Source of the DNA: Tsuneonella litorea
Lineage (GTDB): Bacteria; Pseudomonadota; Alphaproteobacteria; Sphingomonadales; Sphingomonadaceae
Reading direction: 5' to 3'
Assembly: GCF_025154015.1 (NCBI RefSeq)
Contig: NZ_JAOAMV010000005.1
Location: 304,839 to 368,838, forward strand
DNA: 64,000 nucleotides
In this document: positions 27,539-37,248 of the stretch, piece after piece
How the letters are laid out: every line of letters starts with the position of its first letter
Position numbering within the stretch: the stretch's first letter is position 1
Translations under genes and position numbers: made by a program
The notes under the pieces: generated by a model
The model's database searches: none
Told to the model about the DNA's origin: nothing
The model's input: only the letters and a program-made list of their open reading frames with translations

Positions 27539-30500
27539 TCAGAAGCGGACGCGGGCCTGGACGGTGTAGTTCCGTCCCAGCGCGTACGGATCGTAGAAGC
27601 TGATGTTGGTGTTGGCCTGTTCGAAGATACCCGTCGTCGTCTGCGGCGGATACTTGTCCAGCAGGTTGTTGACGATCGCCGTGAACTCGAAGTTGTCGGT
27701 GGCCTTCCAGCGCAGCGACAGGTTCACGAGGTGAAGATCGGGGATCCGATCCGGGAAGTCGGCATAGTTCGAATCGCCGGTCTGCAGATCGTAGGGGTAG
27801 AGACCGTCGAGGTCCGCACCCGGGAAGTTCTGCCGCCCGCCACGCTTCCAGACGTAGCGCACCTGAGCCGTGATGACGTCGTTGCGCCAGCCGGTGGTCA
27901 GGGTGTTCGCGAACTCCGGCGTAACGCCGCCGACGCCCGAGAACGCCGTGTCGACGAAGTCGGTTCCGCTGATCGAGAACTTGTCCACCCAGGTGAACAC
28001 GTCCGAGATGTACAGCTGACCGCCGAGCAGTTCGTGGGTGTAGTCGAGGCCGACGTCGACACCCGAGGTGATGAAGTCGTTGCCGGGGGCAGCGTTCACG
28101 ACCGTGGTGTTGACCGAGAAGACCTGACCGGTGTTCGGATCGCGGACGATGCGCGCACAGGCGTCCGCCTGACGGCCCGTGTAGCACTGGCTCAGGAAGA
28201 ACTGTGCACCCTGCGCCGCAACGCGGTTCATCAGCGTGATGTGGTAGTAGTCCGCCGTGAAGGTCAGACGACCGCCCAGCACGTCACCCGGGGTCAGCAC
28301 GATGCCGCCCGTGTAGGTCTCGGCCTTTTCTTCGCTCAGGTTCGGGTTACCGAACGCGAACGCCTGAACCTGGCTGTTGACCTGCTGGAAGCCCGGAATG
28401 GCCGCCGCCGGAACGCCCTGGGCGATACAGAACGCGGTATCACGGCCGGTGTTGGTCGCGTTACACGGGTCGGTATAGCTCGGGAAGCCCTGGTTGCCGT
28501 TCTGGAACAGCTCGAACACGTTCGGCGCGCGCGCCGCACGGTTGTAGCTGCCGCGCAGCTTCACCCACGATGCCGGAGTGATTTCGGCTTCGGCCTTCCA
28601 GTTGAAGAGCCCGCCGACCGACGAATAGTCGGAGTAGCGAGCGCCCGCACCCACGGTCACGAACGGCAGGATGGGGGCACGGACTTCGCCGTACACTTCC
28701 TTGACGTTGATCGAACCCTGGATGTCGTTCTGGGCGTTGAAGCCGATGATGTCGCCGGTGCGCTTGGCATCGTCGACGAAGGTCGAGCCGGTGTCCTTGC
28801 GGTACTCGGCACCGACCGCCACGCCGAGCGGGCCGCCCGGCAGTTCGAACAGCGAACCGGTGATGTTGGTCGCCAGGCGAACCTGCTCGAACACTTCGGT
28901 GTCGGTGGTGTTGAGAGCGACGAACGACAGCATCGCGGGGGTCAGCGTGTTCGCCCCGAAGATGTTGATCGGAACGCAGCCCGGACCCGAGCCGGCGGGG
29001 CAGCCCGCGAGGCCCTGGTCAACCGCCGAGCGACGGATGTTGCCCTGGTTGCGGCTCTTGTTGTCGACGCGGCCGAAGCTGCCGACGACGTTCATCGACC
29101 AGTTGTCGTTCAGGTCGTGCTCGAGGATGGCACGCACGGTCTTGGCGTCGGTGGTGAAGTCACCGATGCGCGGGCCGGTTTCGAAGAAACGACGGTTGAT
29201 CGTGAACGGCGCGTTCGGGTTCGGACGGCTGTTCAGCGCGGTGCGAAGGTCCGCCGGGATCAGCGGGCTGTTCGCCGGCACGGTGATGCCGGTCGCCGGG
29301 GTCGGCGCCAGGTTCACCTGCTGGTTCGCGTTGGTGTACGTGGTGTACAGCTTGACCCGGGTCGTGTCCGAGAACTCGTAACGGCCGTTCAAGGTCACCG
29401 TCAGGCGATCGTAGGGCGTGACGAGGTAGTTCAGCGGGCCGTAGTTGTAGCGCGACGAACCGTAGAGGCCCTGGTCACGCAGCGGGATGTTGCAGAGTCC
29501 CGAAGCGTTGCGCGGCGCCAGCGCCCCGTTGTCGTTGAACGACAGGTTGCCAGTGTTGTACGCACCGCCGGCGACGCCGTCGCAGTTGGTGTCGGTCCTG
29601 CCGGCGCCGAAGGTGGCGGGCAGAAGCGTTCCGAGGTTCCGGAACGGGTTCGACGGGCTGTTGGCGATCCAGCCCCAGGGCGGCGTGGCCGAGCCACCGC
29701 CGACGACGGGGATGTAGATCAGCGAGCCGGTCGAGGCCGGAATGTCGCTCGGGTGGTCGACCACGAACGGGACGCCGTACTGGCAGTCGATCGGGCCGCA
29801 GTTGCCGGTGTCGTACGGCAGGTAGATCGCCGCCGAGACTCGCGAGTAGTCATAGCGCGCCTGGCTGACCGCGTCGCGGTCCGTGTACGAGCCGTAGAGG
29901 GTCATGTTGCCGCGGCCGTCGGCGAAGTTGCCGCCGACGAGGCCCGACACGTTGAAGCCGAAGCCGGTGCCGTCTTCCGAGATCGAGGTCTGGCCGGTCA
30001 GCTCGACACCCTCGAAGTCGTCCTTGAGGATGAAGTTGATGACGCCCGCGATGGCGTCCGAACCGTACACCGCCGAAGCACCGCCGGTCACGACTTCGAC
30101 GCGCTCGATGAGGCCGGTCGGGATCTGCGAAACGTCGGTCACGCCCGTCGTCGTCGAGGCGGGGAGGCGCTCGCCGTCAAGCAGGATCAGCGTACGACCG
30201 GGGCCGAGGCCGCGCAGGTCGATGGTCGAGAAGTTCTCGCCGCCGGCGTTGTTCGAAACGCGGGTGTTGCCCGGGATGACCTGCGGAAGTTCGTTCAGCA
30301 GGGATTCCACGGTGGTCGTGCCGGTCAGCTCGACCTGCTCGGCACCGACGACGGTGACCGGGCTGGGAGCTTCGATGTTCGGACGAGCGATGCGCGAACC
30401 GGTGACGACGATGGCCGAACCCGGCGTGTCGGCGACGCCCGAAGCGTCGGACTGAAGGTCGTCGGCATCGGTAGCGCCGGTGGTCACCTGCGCGAACGCA

Positions 30501-30571
30501 GGTGCGCTCACAAGCGCCAGACCGAGGGCGATAGGCGCAACGCCCGCCTTCAGGATCGTGATGTTCTTCAT
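27539..30571 (-). CDS. TonB-dependent receptor A
   Basis: About 1010 residues from ATG 30571, with AGGGG 10 bases upstream. A signal peptide spans residues 1-27 (ending PAFAQ). The plug domain has the TonB-box-proximal GSAIVVTGSRIARPNIEAPS, then LRGLGPGRTLILLDGERLP and VEVVTGGASAVYGSDAIAGVINF. A large 22-strand-type barrel follows, ending in the aromatic NYTVQARVRF. It transports an unknown ligand across the outer membrane using TonB energy. Receptor B at 32.5 kb is a clear paralogue. Flanking genes on both sides encode 2OG-Fe(II) oxygenase-type proteins, which suggests a shared role. Confidence 0.95.
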   Translation of the reverse strand: MKNITILKAGVAPIALGLALVSAPAFAQVTTGATDADDLQSDASGVADTPGSAIVVTGSRIARPNIEAPSPVTVVGAEQVELTGTTTVESLLNELPQVIPGNTRVSNNAGGENFSTIDLRGLGPGRTLILLDGERLPASTTTGVTDVSQIPTGLIERVEVVTGGASAVYGSDAIAGVINFILKDDFEGVELTGQTSISEDGTGFGFNVSGLVGGNFADGRGNMTLYGSYTDRDAVSQARYDYSRVSAAIYLPYDTGNCGPIDCQYGVPFVVDHPSDIPASTGSLIYIPVVGGGSATPPWGWIANSPSNPFRNLGTLLPATFGAGRTDTNCDGVAGGAYNTGNLSFNDNGALAPRNASGLCNIPLRDQGLYGSSRYNYGPLNYLVTPYDRLTVTLNGRYEFSDTTRVKLYTTYTNANQQVNLAPTPATGITVPANSPLIPADLRTALNSRPNPNAPFTINRRFFETGPRIGDFTTDAKTVRAILEHDLNDNWSMNVVGSFGRVDNKSRNQGNIRRSAVDQGLAGCPAGSGPGCVPINIFGANTLTPAMLSFVALNTTDTEVFEQVRLATNITGSLFELPGGPLGVAVGAEYRKDTGSTFVDDAKRTGDIIGFNAQNDIQGSINVKEVYGEVRAPILPFVTVGAGARYSDYSSVGGLFNWKAEAEITPASWVKLRGSYNRAARAPNVFELFQNGNQGFPSYTDPCNATNTGRDTAFCIAQGVPAAAIPGFQQVNSQVQAFAFGNPNLSEEKAETYTGGIVLTPGDVLGGRLTFTADYYHITLMNRVAAQGAQFFLSQCYTGRQADACARIVRDPNTGQVFSVNTTVVNAAPGNDFITSGVDVGLDYTHELLGGQLYISDVFTWVDKFSISGTDFVDTAFSGVGGVTPEFANTLTTGWRNDVITAQVRYVWKRGGRQNFPGADLDGLYPYDLQTGDSNYADFPDRIPDLHLVNLSLRWKATDNFEFTAIVNNLLDKYPPQTTTGIFEQANTNISFYDPYALGRNYTVQARVRF

Positions 30572-30926
30572 GGAATTATGTCCCCTAGGAATGCCAGCCG
30601 AAAAGCCAGCCCCAAATCGATGATCACAAGAGAGCGCGGGCAGAACCCACGCACCTTGATGTGTGCCGGATGCGCATGATGGGGCGCAGTCGCAATGCCT
30701 AACCGACGATAGGGGCGCCTTTGACGAAAGGCTGTGTCCTACGCGCAACAGTTGGCCTTGGGGCGGTGTAAGGTGCTGCACGCAGGGGCTTTCGCTCCTC
30801 CGGAGGCTGTGGTTATGCCGACGCCATGCGAGCGATCGGGGGAGAGGGGGCGGACAACGACCGTGTGTCCATCGGCTGCGCGCGCGGTCGCCCGGCCGGA
30901 CTTTCGGCTATCAACGGGCGACCGGG
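30572..30926 (+). other. 355-bp divergent intergenic region between receptor A and oxygenase A
   Basis: This region should hold the promoters of the leftward receptor gene and of the rightward 2OG-Fe(II) oxygenase gene. I see no convincing -35/-10 pair, riboswitch core or terminator. A short repeated element, AGCCGAAAAGCCAGCC, occurs close to the receptor start and may form a weak structure. No open frame here looks coding; the in-frame upstream extension of the oxygenase has no protein-like composition. Confidence 0.5.
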
Positions 30927-31676
30927 TTGAAAAGAAACCGGATTCGGTTGGGCGGGGCCCTCGATGCCCGGGCCCTCGGACGCAAGTTCGAGGCGAATCG
31001 CCGCGTTCACCTGCCGGCTTTCCTTCATGATCACGCTGCCGACGAGGTTCTGCACTTTCTGACCGCGTCGCATGAATGGCGGCTGGTGGTGAACGCCGGC
31101 GAGAAGCTCTTCGAACTCGATCGCGGCGCGCAGGCCGGCATGAGCGACGCGCAAAGGCGTCAACTCGAGGAAGCCGTCTATGCGCAAGCCCGGTACGGGT
31201 TCCAGTACTGCTACGAAACGATCCGGGTACCCGACTCGGTGCAGGAACGGGCTGCCCGCGGGACCATTCTCGACGATTTCGCACGTTTCATGTCGCAGGA
31301 ATCCACGCTCGCGTTCTTTCGCGAGGTACTCGGCGAGCCGGCGATCACCTTCGCCGATGCCCAGGCAACCGCCTATGGCCCGGGGCATTTCCTGACCGCG
31401 CACGATGACGCCGTCGCGGGCAAGAACCGGGTCGCCGCCTACGTCTTCAACCTGAGCAGGGACTGGCGGCTCGACTGGGGCGGTCTGCTGGCCTTTCACG
31501 GCTCTTGCGGCGTGACCGCCGAGGCGCTGGTCCCGGCGTTCAACGCGCTCAACCTGTTTGCCGTGCCCCAGCCGCACAGCGTGACGATGGTTGCGCCCTT
31601 CGCGCCGCGCCGCCGGTACGCGATCACCGGGTGGTTCCGCACCGGGCCAAGGCCGGGCCCCGGTCAGCCGGGGTAA
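30927..31676 (+). CDS. 2OG-Fe(II) oxygenase family protein (copy A)
   Basis: About 249 residues from a TTG at 30927; the true start is uncertain because no ATG precedes the conserved part. The C-terminal half has a classic 2OG-Fe(II) jelly-roll: GHFLTAHDD (His159, Asp161), His217 in PQPHSVTMV and Arg230 in RRRYAITGW, giving a complete HxD...H triad plus the 2-oxoglutarate-binding Arg. The family hydroxylates amino-acid side chains or small molecules. It is 38 bases from the convergent small exported gene and lies between receptors A and B. It is a paralogue of the gene at 37.2-38.0 kb, with which it shares DWGG and FNxLNLF. Confidence 0.8.
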   Translation: MKRNRIRLGGALDARALGRKFEANRRVHLPAFLHDHAADEVLHFLTASHEWRLVVNAGEKLFELDRGAQAGMSDAQRRQLEEAVYAQARYGFQYCYETIRVPDSVQERAARGTILDDFARFMSQESTLAFFREVLGEPAITFADAQATAYGPGHFLTAHDDAVAGKNRVAAYVFNLSRDWRLDWGGLLAFHGSCGVTAEALVPAFNALNLFAVPQPHSVTMVAPFAPRRRYAITGWFRTGPRPGPGQPG

Positions 31677-31713
31677 GGGCCGCGGCATCCGGCCGGCGAG
31701 CAACACGGCAGAT

Positions 31714-32244
31714 TCAGTCGATCCGCCGCCCCTTGACGCCGACCTGATCGTTGATCCGGATGAAATAGCTGCCCAGGGCCGCGCGCTTGAATACCACCCT
31801 GTCGCCGGGCTTCGGGCCGACGAATCGCGCGGGTGCTTCCTTGATCTGCCACGTGGCACCCCCGTCCGTGATCTTGAACACGTACGTCCTGGCATCGAGG
31901 CGGCGGGCCGAAGCGACCTCGGATTGCAGGGTGTCGAACGGCTCGCGTCCGTCTTCCCGATCGGTCTCGAACAGCTTGAGCTTCGGCAGGGAAAAGCCGA
32001 ACAGCCCCCGGCGCGTTTCCTCGACATCCTTCTGGGTGACAATGTGGACATCGCCCCGTTCGGCCGCGGCGACGATGGCGCTGCTGACCCGGTCTAGGCA
32101 CGCGAGCCGGTCGGCATCGCGGGTAATCGCGCGACATTCCTTCAGCGCGTCGACGGGGTCGGGCGCCTCGGGTGACTGCGCCGGCGATTCTCCGGCCAGC
32201 AGGGCCGCCGCCAGCAGGGCCGCGATCACCGAAAAATGCCGCAT
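31714..32244 (-). CDS. Exported protein of unknown function with a Cys/Arg motif
   Basis: About 176 residues from ATG 32244. The signal peptide covers residues 1-22 (MRHFSVIAALLAAALLAGESPAQ). The mature protein starts with a helical segment ALKECRAITRDADRLACLDR, in which two Cys flank an Arg-rich stretch, a motif seen in several small periplasmic proteins of Sphingomonadales. A beta-rich C-terminal part follows (YVFKITDGGATWQI, RVVFKRAALGSYFIRINDQ), resembling an SH3-like module. Function is unknown. It sits between oxygenase A and receptor B, divergent from the latter. Confidence 0.75.
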   Translation of the reverse strand: MRHFSVIAALLAAALLAGESPAQSPEAPDPVDALKECRAITRDADRLACLDRVSSAIVAAAERGDVHIVTQKDVEETRRGLFGFSLPKLKLFETDREDGREPFDTLQSEVASARRLDARTYVFKITDGGATWQIKEAPARFVGPKPGDRVVFKRAALGSYFIRINDQVGVKGRRID

Positions 32245-32430
32245 CGCAAGTTGCCTTTCCGTCCTGGGTTCGCGCTCTGGTGCCACAGGCCGACGCAGCT
32301 TTCGACCCCGAACATTGCGGCAAAAATGCCACAAGAAAGCGGAAAACGCCGCAAGCTCTAACTTTGGATGACATGGCTCGGCCGGCCGTTTCGCCTAGCG
32401 GAAGGGTCGGACCCGGTCTTCGGAGGGGGA

Positions 32431-32482
32431 GGGGTCCAAGAACCCCAGGCGCCCCGGGGCGCCCGGAGTCAGGTCTAACTCC
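32431..32482 (+). promoter_or_regulatory. Three consecutive stem-loops in the receptor B leader
   Basis: Three adjacent inverted repeats fill 52 bases just upstream of the receptor B start (ATG 32516). GGGGT/ACCCC with a 6-base loop spans 32431-32446. A perfect 16-bp palindrome GGCGCCCCGGGGCGCC spans 32448-32463. GGAGT/ACTCC with an 8-base loop spans 32465-32482. If transcribed, this is a structured 5' leader; as DNA, the palindrome could be an operator. No function is proven. Confidence 0.4.
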
Positions 32483-32515
32483 TTGAGCCATTCATTTCAC
32501 GATGGGACTTCAATC

Positions 32516-35494
32516 ATGAGCGCCAAGTTTAGCAAGGCGTACCTGCTCGCGGGTACGGTACTTATGTCGGCTGTCGCTGCCCCTGCATTCGCGCAGGAAG
32601 ACGCGCAGTCCGCCTCGATCGCGTCGGGCGAATTCACCGGCGGCGAGAACACGGGCGGCGCGATCGTCGTCACCGGTTCGCGCATTCAGCGCAAGGACCT
32701 CACCTCGACCAGCCCCGTCGCTGTCGTCCAGGCCGAGGAATTCGAGCTGAGCGGCGCCGTCAACGTCGAACAGGTGATCAACACGCTGCCGCAGGTCCTC
32801 CCTGGGGTGACCGGCTTCTCGAACAACCCCGGCAACGGCGCTGTGACGCTGAACCTGCGCAACCTGGGTTCGACCCGCACGCTGGTGCTGGTGAACGGCC
32901 GCCGCTGGATGTTCTACGATACCAACCAGGTGGTCGACCTCAACACCATCCCGCAGTTCCTGATCTCGGGCGTGGACGTCGTCACCGGCGGCGCATCGGC
33001 CGTTTACGGTTCGGACGCGGTCGCCGGCGTGGTCAACTTCCGCCTGCGCGAAGTCGACGGGATCGAGATGGGCGCGACCTATTCGCTGACCGAGCGCGGC
33101 GACGGCGCCCGCTATTCGGCGAACGTCGCGGTCGGTTCGGACTTTGCCGACAACCGCGGCAACGTGACGCTGTTCGCCAACTACACCCGCCGCAAGCCCG
33201 TGTTCCAGGGCGCGCGCGACTTTTCGAAGACCGCGGCCGGTGACGGTTGCATCGTTCCCGGCAGCACCAACCCGGCGACCGAAATCGGGACGCCGTTCCC
33301 GTCGGGCATCACCGTCAGCACCTGCGCCTCGCGCGGCGGTGAAGTGGGCTTCGTTCCGCAGGGTTCGGCGACCGGGCCGATCGGCACCATTACCCTCGGC
33401 ACCAGTTCGTTCATCTTCAATCCGACCGGCGGCGGCGTCCGTCCGTTCCAGGATCCGGCCGACCTCTACAACTTCGCCCCGGCCAACTATCTGCAGCTGC
33501 CGCAGGAACGCTACCTGATCGGTGCCTACGGCGGCTACGAGATCACCGACGGGATCGAGTTCTACAGCGAACTCAGCTACGTCAACAACCGGGTCGCGCA
33601 GGAACTCGCCCCGACGCCCACGGGCGTGACGGCGAACCTGCAGATTGCCAGCCCGTTCTTCGATGCCGCAACCCGCACCCGGCTCCAGCAGCAGGACGCG
33701 GCGGAATCGAACGTGGCCACCCGCGGCGACGGCTATGCGACCACTCCGGTGCAGTACCGTTTCCTGTCGGCGGGCGCTCGTAACCAGGAAGCGACCCGTC
33801 AGGCCTTCCGGGTCCTGGGCGGCTTCCGCGGTGCGATCACGCCGGCGATCAATTACGATCTGTTCTACTCGTACGCCCGTACGAGCAACACCCAGATCCA
33901 GCGTGGCAACGTTTCGCGCAGCCGGTACATCAACGCCCTGCAGACCAGCTTCTCGAGCACCGGCGCACTGCAGTGCATGGATGCCAGCGCGCGGGCGGCC
34001 GGGTGCGTGCCGATCAACGTGTTCGGGTCGGGCCTCGCCGATCCGGCCGCGGTTCGCTACGTCCAGGTCAATTCGACCAACCTCGAGCAGTCGGACCTGC
34101 AGAACATCGTGGCCTCGATTTCGGGCTCGCTGTTCAACCTGGGCCTCGGCGCCGACGACGTCGGGTTCGCCTTCGGCGGCGAATACCGGAAGATGAGCTC
34201 GCGCTACATCCCCGACACGTTCCTCGCTTCGGGCGACGTTCTCGGCTTCAACGCGGGTCAGCCGACCGGTGGCGCGTACGACGTGAAGGAAGCCTTCGCC
34301 GAGCTGCGCGTTCCGGTCATCGAGGACAACGTGATCCACAGCCTGTCGCTCAACGGCGCGGCGCGTTACTCCGACTACTCGCTGGCGGCTGTCGGCGGCA
34401 ACTGGACCTACACGGGCGGCGTCGATTTCGCGCCGATCCGCGACATCCGCTTCCGGGCACAGTACGCCCGCGCGGTGCGCGCACCGAACGTGCAGGACCT
34501 GTTCGGCGGCCAGTCGACCGGCTTCCCGGCGGCGACCGACCCCTGCTCGGATCGTGGCAGCGCTGCGACCCGTACGCAGACGCTGCGTGACCTGTGCATC
34601 GCCAACGGGGTTCCCGCGGCAAACGTCTTCACCCGCGCGGTGCAGCCGAACTCGCAGATCCAGGGCTTCTTCGGCGGCAACCCGAACGTGCGCCAGGAAA
34701 CGTCGGACACCTACACCGCCGGCGTGGTCTTCTCGCCGACCTTCATCCCGCGCCTGAACATCACGGCCGACTACTTCGACATCAAGGTCGAGGATACCAT
34801 CGGCACGCGGTATGGCGGCCTGGCGACCGCGCTGTCGCTGTGCTTCAACACGGTGCAGAACCTCGCCAGCCCGATCTGCCAGCCGTTCATCGGCAAGCGC
34901 GGCGCCACCGGTGCGCTTGGCGAGACGGCCGGCGGGCAGAACCCGATCTTCATCCAGGACAACGTCGGTTTCCTCGAGACCAGCGGCGTCGACGTGCAGG
35001 TCGACTACAACCTGCCGGTCGGTCCGGGACGGGTGAGCTTCTTCTACCTCGGGACCTATCTCGACAAGTACCGGAGCACCCCGATCGCGGTCCTTCCCGA
35101 GCGCGAGAACATCGGCGAGGGAACCTTCGGCCTGCCCAAGTACCGCCACACCTCGCGCCTGACCTATTCGCAGGGTCCGGTGCAGGTGTCCGGTCGCTGG
35201 CGCTTCGAGGGCAAGACGCAGGACGGCCGCATCAACAACGTCTTCAACGGCCTGACCCGGATCGGCACCGATCCGGCCCTGCTGCCGAAGCCGTATCTCG
35301 GTGCAATCAGCTACTTCGACCTGTCCTTCGGCGCCGATGTGAACGAGAACCTCTCGTTCACCGCGGGCGTCAACAACCTGCTCGACAAGCAGCCGCCGGT
35401 CCTCGGTGCGGCGGCGGAGCAGGCCAATACCCTGCCGAGCTACTACGATGTCCTCGGTCGCGACTTCTTCGTGTCGGCGAAGCTGAAGTTCTAA
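32516..35494 (+). CDS. TonB-dependent receptor B
   Basis: About 992 residues from ATG 32516. A signal peptide ends PAFAQ (about residue 26). The plug has GAIVVTGSRIQRKDLTSTSP, LRNLGSTRTLVLVNGRRW and VDVVTGGASAVYGSDAVAGVVNF, nearly matching the same segments of receptor A and showing common ancestry. The barrel carries several Cys pairs in loops (for example near CSDRG...LC) and ends YFVSAKLKF-like with a terminal Phe. Ligand unknown. It is followed by a strong terminator and converges with the second TPR-oxygenase gene. A structured leader precedes it. Confidence 0.95.
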   Translation: MSAKFSKAYLLAGTVLMSAVAAPAFAQEDAQSASIASGEFTGGENTGGAIVVTGSRIQRKDLTSTSPVAVVQAEEFELSGAVNVEQVINTLPQVLPGVTGFSNNPGNGAVTLNLRNLGSTRTLVLVNGRRWMFYDTNQVVDLNTIPQFLISGVDVVTGGASAVYGSDAVAGVVNFRLREVDGIEMGATYSLTERGDGARYSANVAVGSDFADNRGNVTLFANYTRRKPVFQGARDFSKTAAGDGCIVPGSTNPATEIGTPFPSGITVSTCASRGGEVGFVPQGSATGPIGTITLGTSSFIFNPTGGGVRPFQDPADLYNFAPANYLQLPQERYLIGAYGGYEITDGIEFYSELSYVNNRVAQELAPTPTGVTANLQIASPFFDAATRTRLQQQDAAESNVATRGDGYATTPVQYRFLSAGARNQEATRQAFRVLGGFRGAITPAINYDLFYSYARTSNTQIQRGNVSRSRYINALQTSFSSTGALQCMDASARAAGCVPINVFGSGLADPAAVRYVQVNSTNLEQSDLQNIVASISGSLFNLGLGADDVGFAFGGEYRKMSSRYIPDTFLASGDVLGFNAGQPTGGAYDVKEAFAELRVPVIEDNVIHSLSLNGAARYSDYSLAAVGGNWTYTGGVDFAPIRDIRFRAQYARAVRAPNVQDLFGGQSTGFPAATDPCSDRGSAATRTQTLRDLCIANGVPAANVFTRAVQPNSQIQGFFGGNPNVRQETSDTYTAGVVFSPTFIPRLNITADYFDIKVEDTIGTRYGGLATALSLCFNTVQNLASPICQPFIGKRGATGALGETAGGQNPIFIQDNVGFLETSGVDVQVDYNLPVGPGRVSFFYLGTYLDKYRSTPIAVLPERENIGEGTFGLPKYRHTSRLTYSQGPVQVSGRWRFEGKTQDGRINNVFNGLTRIGTDPALLPKPYLGAISYFDLSFGADVNENLSFTAGVNNLLDKQPPVLGAAAEQANTLPSYYDVLGRDFFVSAKLKF

Positions 35495-35517
35495 TCAGCT
35501 AGTCAGCGAAGGAAAGG

Positions 35518-35551
35518 GGGCGGCGGTTCACAGGAACCGCCGCCCTTTTTT
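35518..35551 (+). terminator. Rho-independent terminator of receptor B
   Basis: A perfect 12-bp stem GGGCGGCGGTTC / GAACCGCCGCCC with loop ACAG is followed by six T residues, 24 bases past the receptor stop. It lies between two convergent genes. Confidence 0.9.
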
Positions 35552-35575
35552 CGTCCGCGGGATTGGGGGAGCGGC

Positions 35576-37240
35576 TTACGCGGTCACGTCGAAGGCGACG
35601 GTCATGCGCCGCCCTGTGCCAATCGGCCTCGTGCCGTGAAACAGGGTGCTGGGAAACAGCACGCAGGTTCCTTCGCGCGGGCGAACGACCGCAAGCGGAC
35701 CGAGGTCGATCCCCAGCGACGGCGGCGGCCGGCCAAGCTCCAGCCAGCCGGGCCGTTCGGGCTCGTCGACTTCGGCGGGAACCGAAAAATACGCTGCCGA
35801 GGAGATCACGCCAAGCGGGTGGACGTGGGCCGCGTGATGGCCTTCTCCCTGAAGCAGGATCGACCAGCTTCCGGTGATCTTCCAGGGCGCATCGCGAAAG
35901 GCCAGCAGGGGATGGCGCGCATCGGCCGGCGGCAATCCCGACCGATACGTTTCGAGTGCCGACAGGATCGCGCGCTCGATCAGCGCGATTTCCGGTTCGG
36001 CGCGCGCGAACAGGGCCCCGCGCGTCTGGCTGCCGTCCTTGACCGATTGCCCGATCGGCCGCGCCGAGCGCGCATGAATCCGGTCGAGGAGGTCGCGCAC
36101 CCGGTCGTGCCCGGGAAGCGCGAGCGGCACGGTCCGGATCAGTCCGTCCTGACCGTGCAGCCAACGATGGCGGGCATCGCCCGTTGCGCGCCAGCACAGA
36201 TCCCGCAGCGCCCAGGCCGCCACGTTGCCCAGATCAGCCTCGGCCACCGGACCGAGCAGAGTCTCGGCCGCTTCCGGCCGGCCCAGCCGCAAGAGATTGC
36301 GCGTGCGTTCCACGGCCCATTCGGGGGACGGCGGTTCGTTCGCAGTCGAGAACGCCGCCTCGGCCCGCTCGGCCGCGCCGCTCTCACCCAGGGCCACCGC
36401 CTCTGCCAGCGCCAGGCGCGCGTCGCCGGGCCATTTCCCGCGCGCGACAGCCAGGACTTCGGCTGCGCGTGCCGGGCGGTCTATCCCTGAAAGGGTGTCG
36501 GCCCAGGCGAGATGGACGTCGGGCGAGGCGGCCCGGTCCGCTGCTTGCGCGAAATGGTCGTCGAAGCGGTCCCCTTCGCCCGCGGCCCATCGCAGCGATG
36601 CAAGCAGGCCCAGGGCTTCGGGCCATCCCGGTTGCCCTTCGACGAGCAATTCCGCCACCGTGCGCGCTTCGGACGGCAGGCCCGCTTCGTGCAGGGCGTA
36701 GGCGTAGTCGCGGACGAGGTACGGGTCGCCGGGATTGCGCGCGAGGGCGCGCTCGTAATCCTCCACGGCGCGCGCTTCGCCCCGCTCGAGCGACACGCGC
36801 GCGCGCCCCTTCAACGCGTCCGGATCGGCCCCGTCGATCGTGATCGCGCGCGCAAAGCTGTTTCCGGCCTCTGGCAGTCGACCGGCCTGCTGCTCGGCGT
36901 TTGCACGCAGGGTCCAATAGCTCGCGTCCCTGCCGAGATCGCGCTCGCGCGTGCGCAGAAGCGCGATCGCCTCCTCGACCCGGCCCAGGCCCTGAAGCGT
37001 GATGGCCGCGTTCTTTGCCGCTTCGTGCAGCCGGGGATCGATCGCCAGCGCGCGCTCGAACATCTCCAGCGCGCGCTGCGCACGCCCGGCCTCCGCGTGG
37101 AAATTGCCCGCGCTGTTGAACAGCCGGGGATCGCCGGGAAATCGTTTCAGGGCTTCTTCGAACGCGATGCTGGCGCCGGCATCGTCGCCATTCGCCGCAA
37201 GGGCTGCAGCGCGCGATGCAAGGACGGCGGCCTCCGTCAC
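35576..37240 (-). CDS. TPR protein fused to a 2OG-Fe(II) oxygenase-like domain (copy B)
   Basis: A 554-residue protein starting at GTG 37240, 8 bases after the stop of the upstream oxygenase gene, so the two form an operon. Residues 1 to about 350 are TPR-like repeats (such as RALEMFERALAIDPRLHEA). The C-terminal 200 residues align with copy A by shared segments: QSVKDGSQTRGALFAR, the HxH site (His472, His474 in HVHPLG), His535 in LFHGTRPIG and Arg545 before MTVAFDV. It is cytoplasmic, without a signal peptide. Sequence similarity to copy A is obvious but moderate, so the duplication is old. Substrate unknown. Confidence 0.85.
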   Translation of the reverse strand: MTEAAVLASRAAALAANGDDAGASIAFEEALKRFPGDPRLFNSAGNFHAEAGRAQRALEMFERALAIDPRLHEAAKNAAITLQGLGRVEEAIALLRTRERDLGRDASYWTLRANAEQQAGRLPEAGNSFARAITIDGADPDALKGRARVSLERGEARAVEDYERALARNPGDPYLVRDYAYALHEAGLPSEARTVAELLVEGQPGWPEALGLLASLRWAAGEGDRFDDHFAQAADRAASPDVHLAWADTLSGIDRPARAAEVLAVARGKWPGDARLALAEAVALGESGAAERAEAAFSTANEPPSPEWAVERTRNLLRLGRPEAAETLLGPVAEADLGNVAAWALRDLCWRATGDARHRWLHGQDGLIRTVPLALPGHDRVRDLLDRIHARSARPIGQSVKDGSQTRGALFARAEPEIALIERAILSALETYRSGLPPADARHPLLAFRDAPWKITGSWSILLQGEGHHAAHVHPLGVISSAAYFSVPAEVDEPERPGWLELGRPPPSLGIDLGPLAVVRPREGTCVLFPSTLFHGTRPIGTGRRMTVAFDVTA

Positions 37241-37248
37241 GGGCCCGG

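Noticed and set aside
27515..30679. A 1054-codon open frame on the plus strand across TonB receptor A
   Set aside because: The reverse strand carries the signal peptide, plug and aromatic end of a receptor, plus its ribosome site and terminator. The plus-strand peptide is Arg/Val/Asp-rich with no motif.
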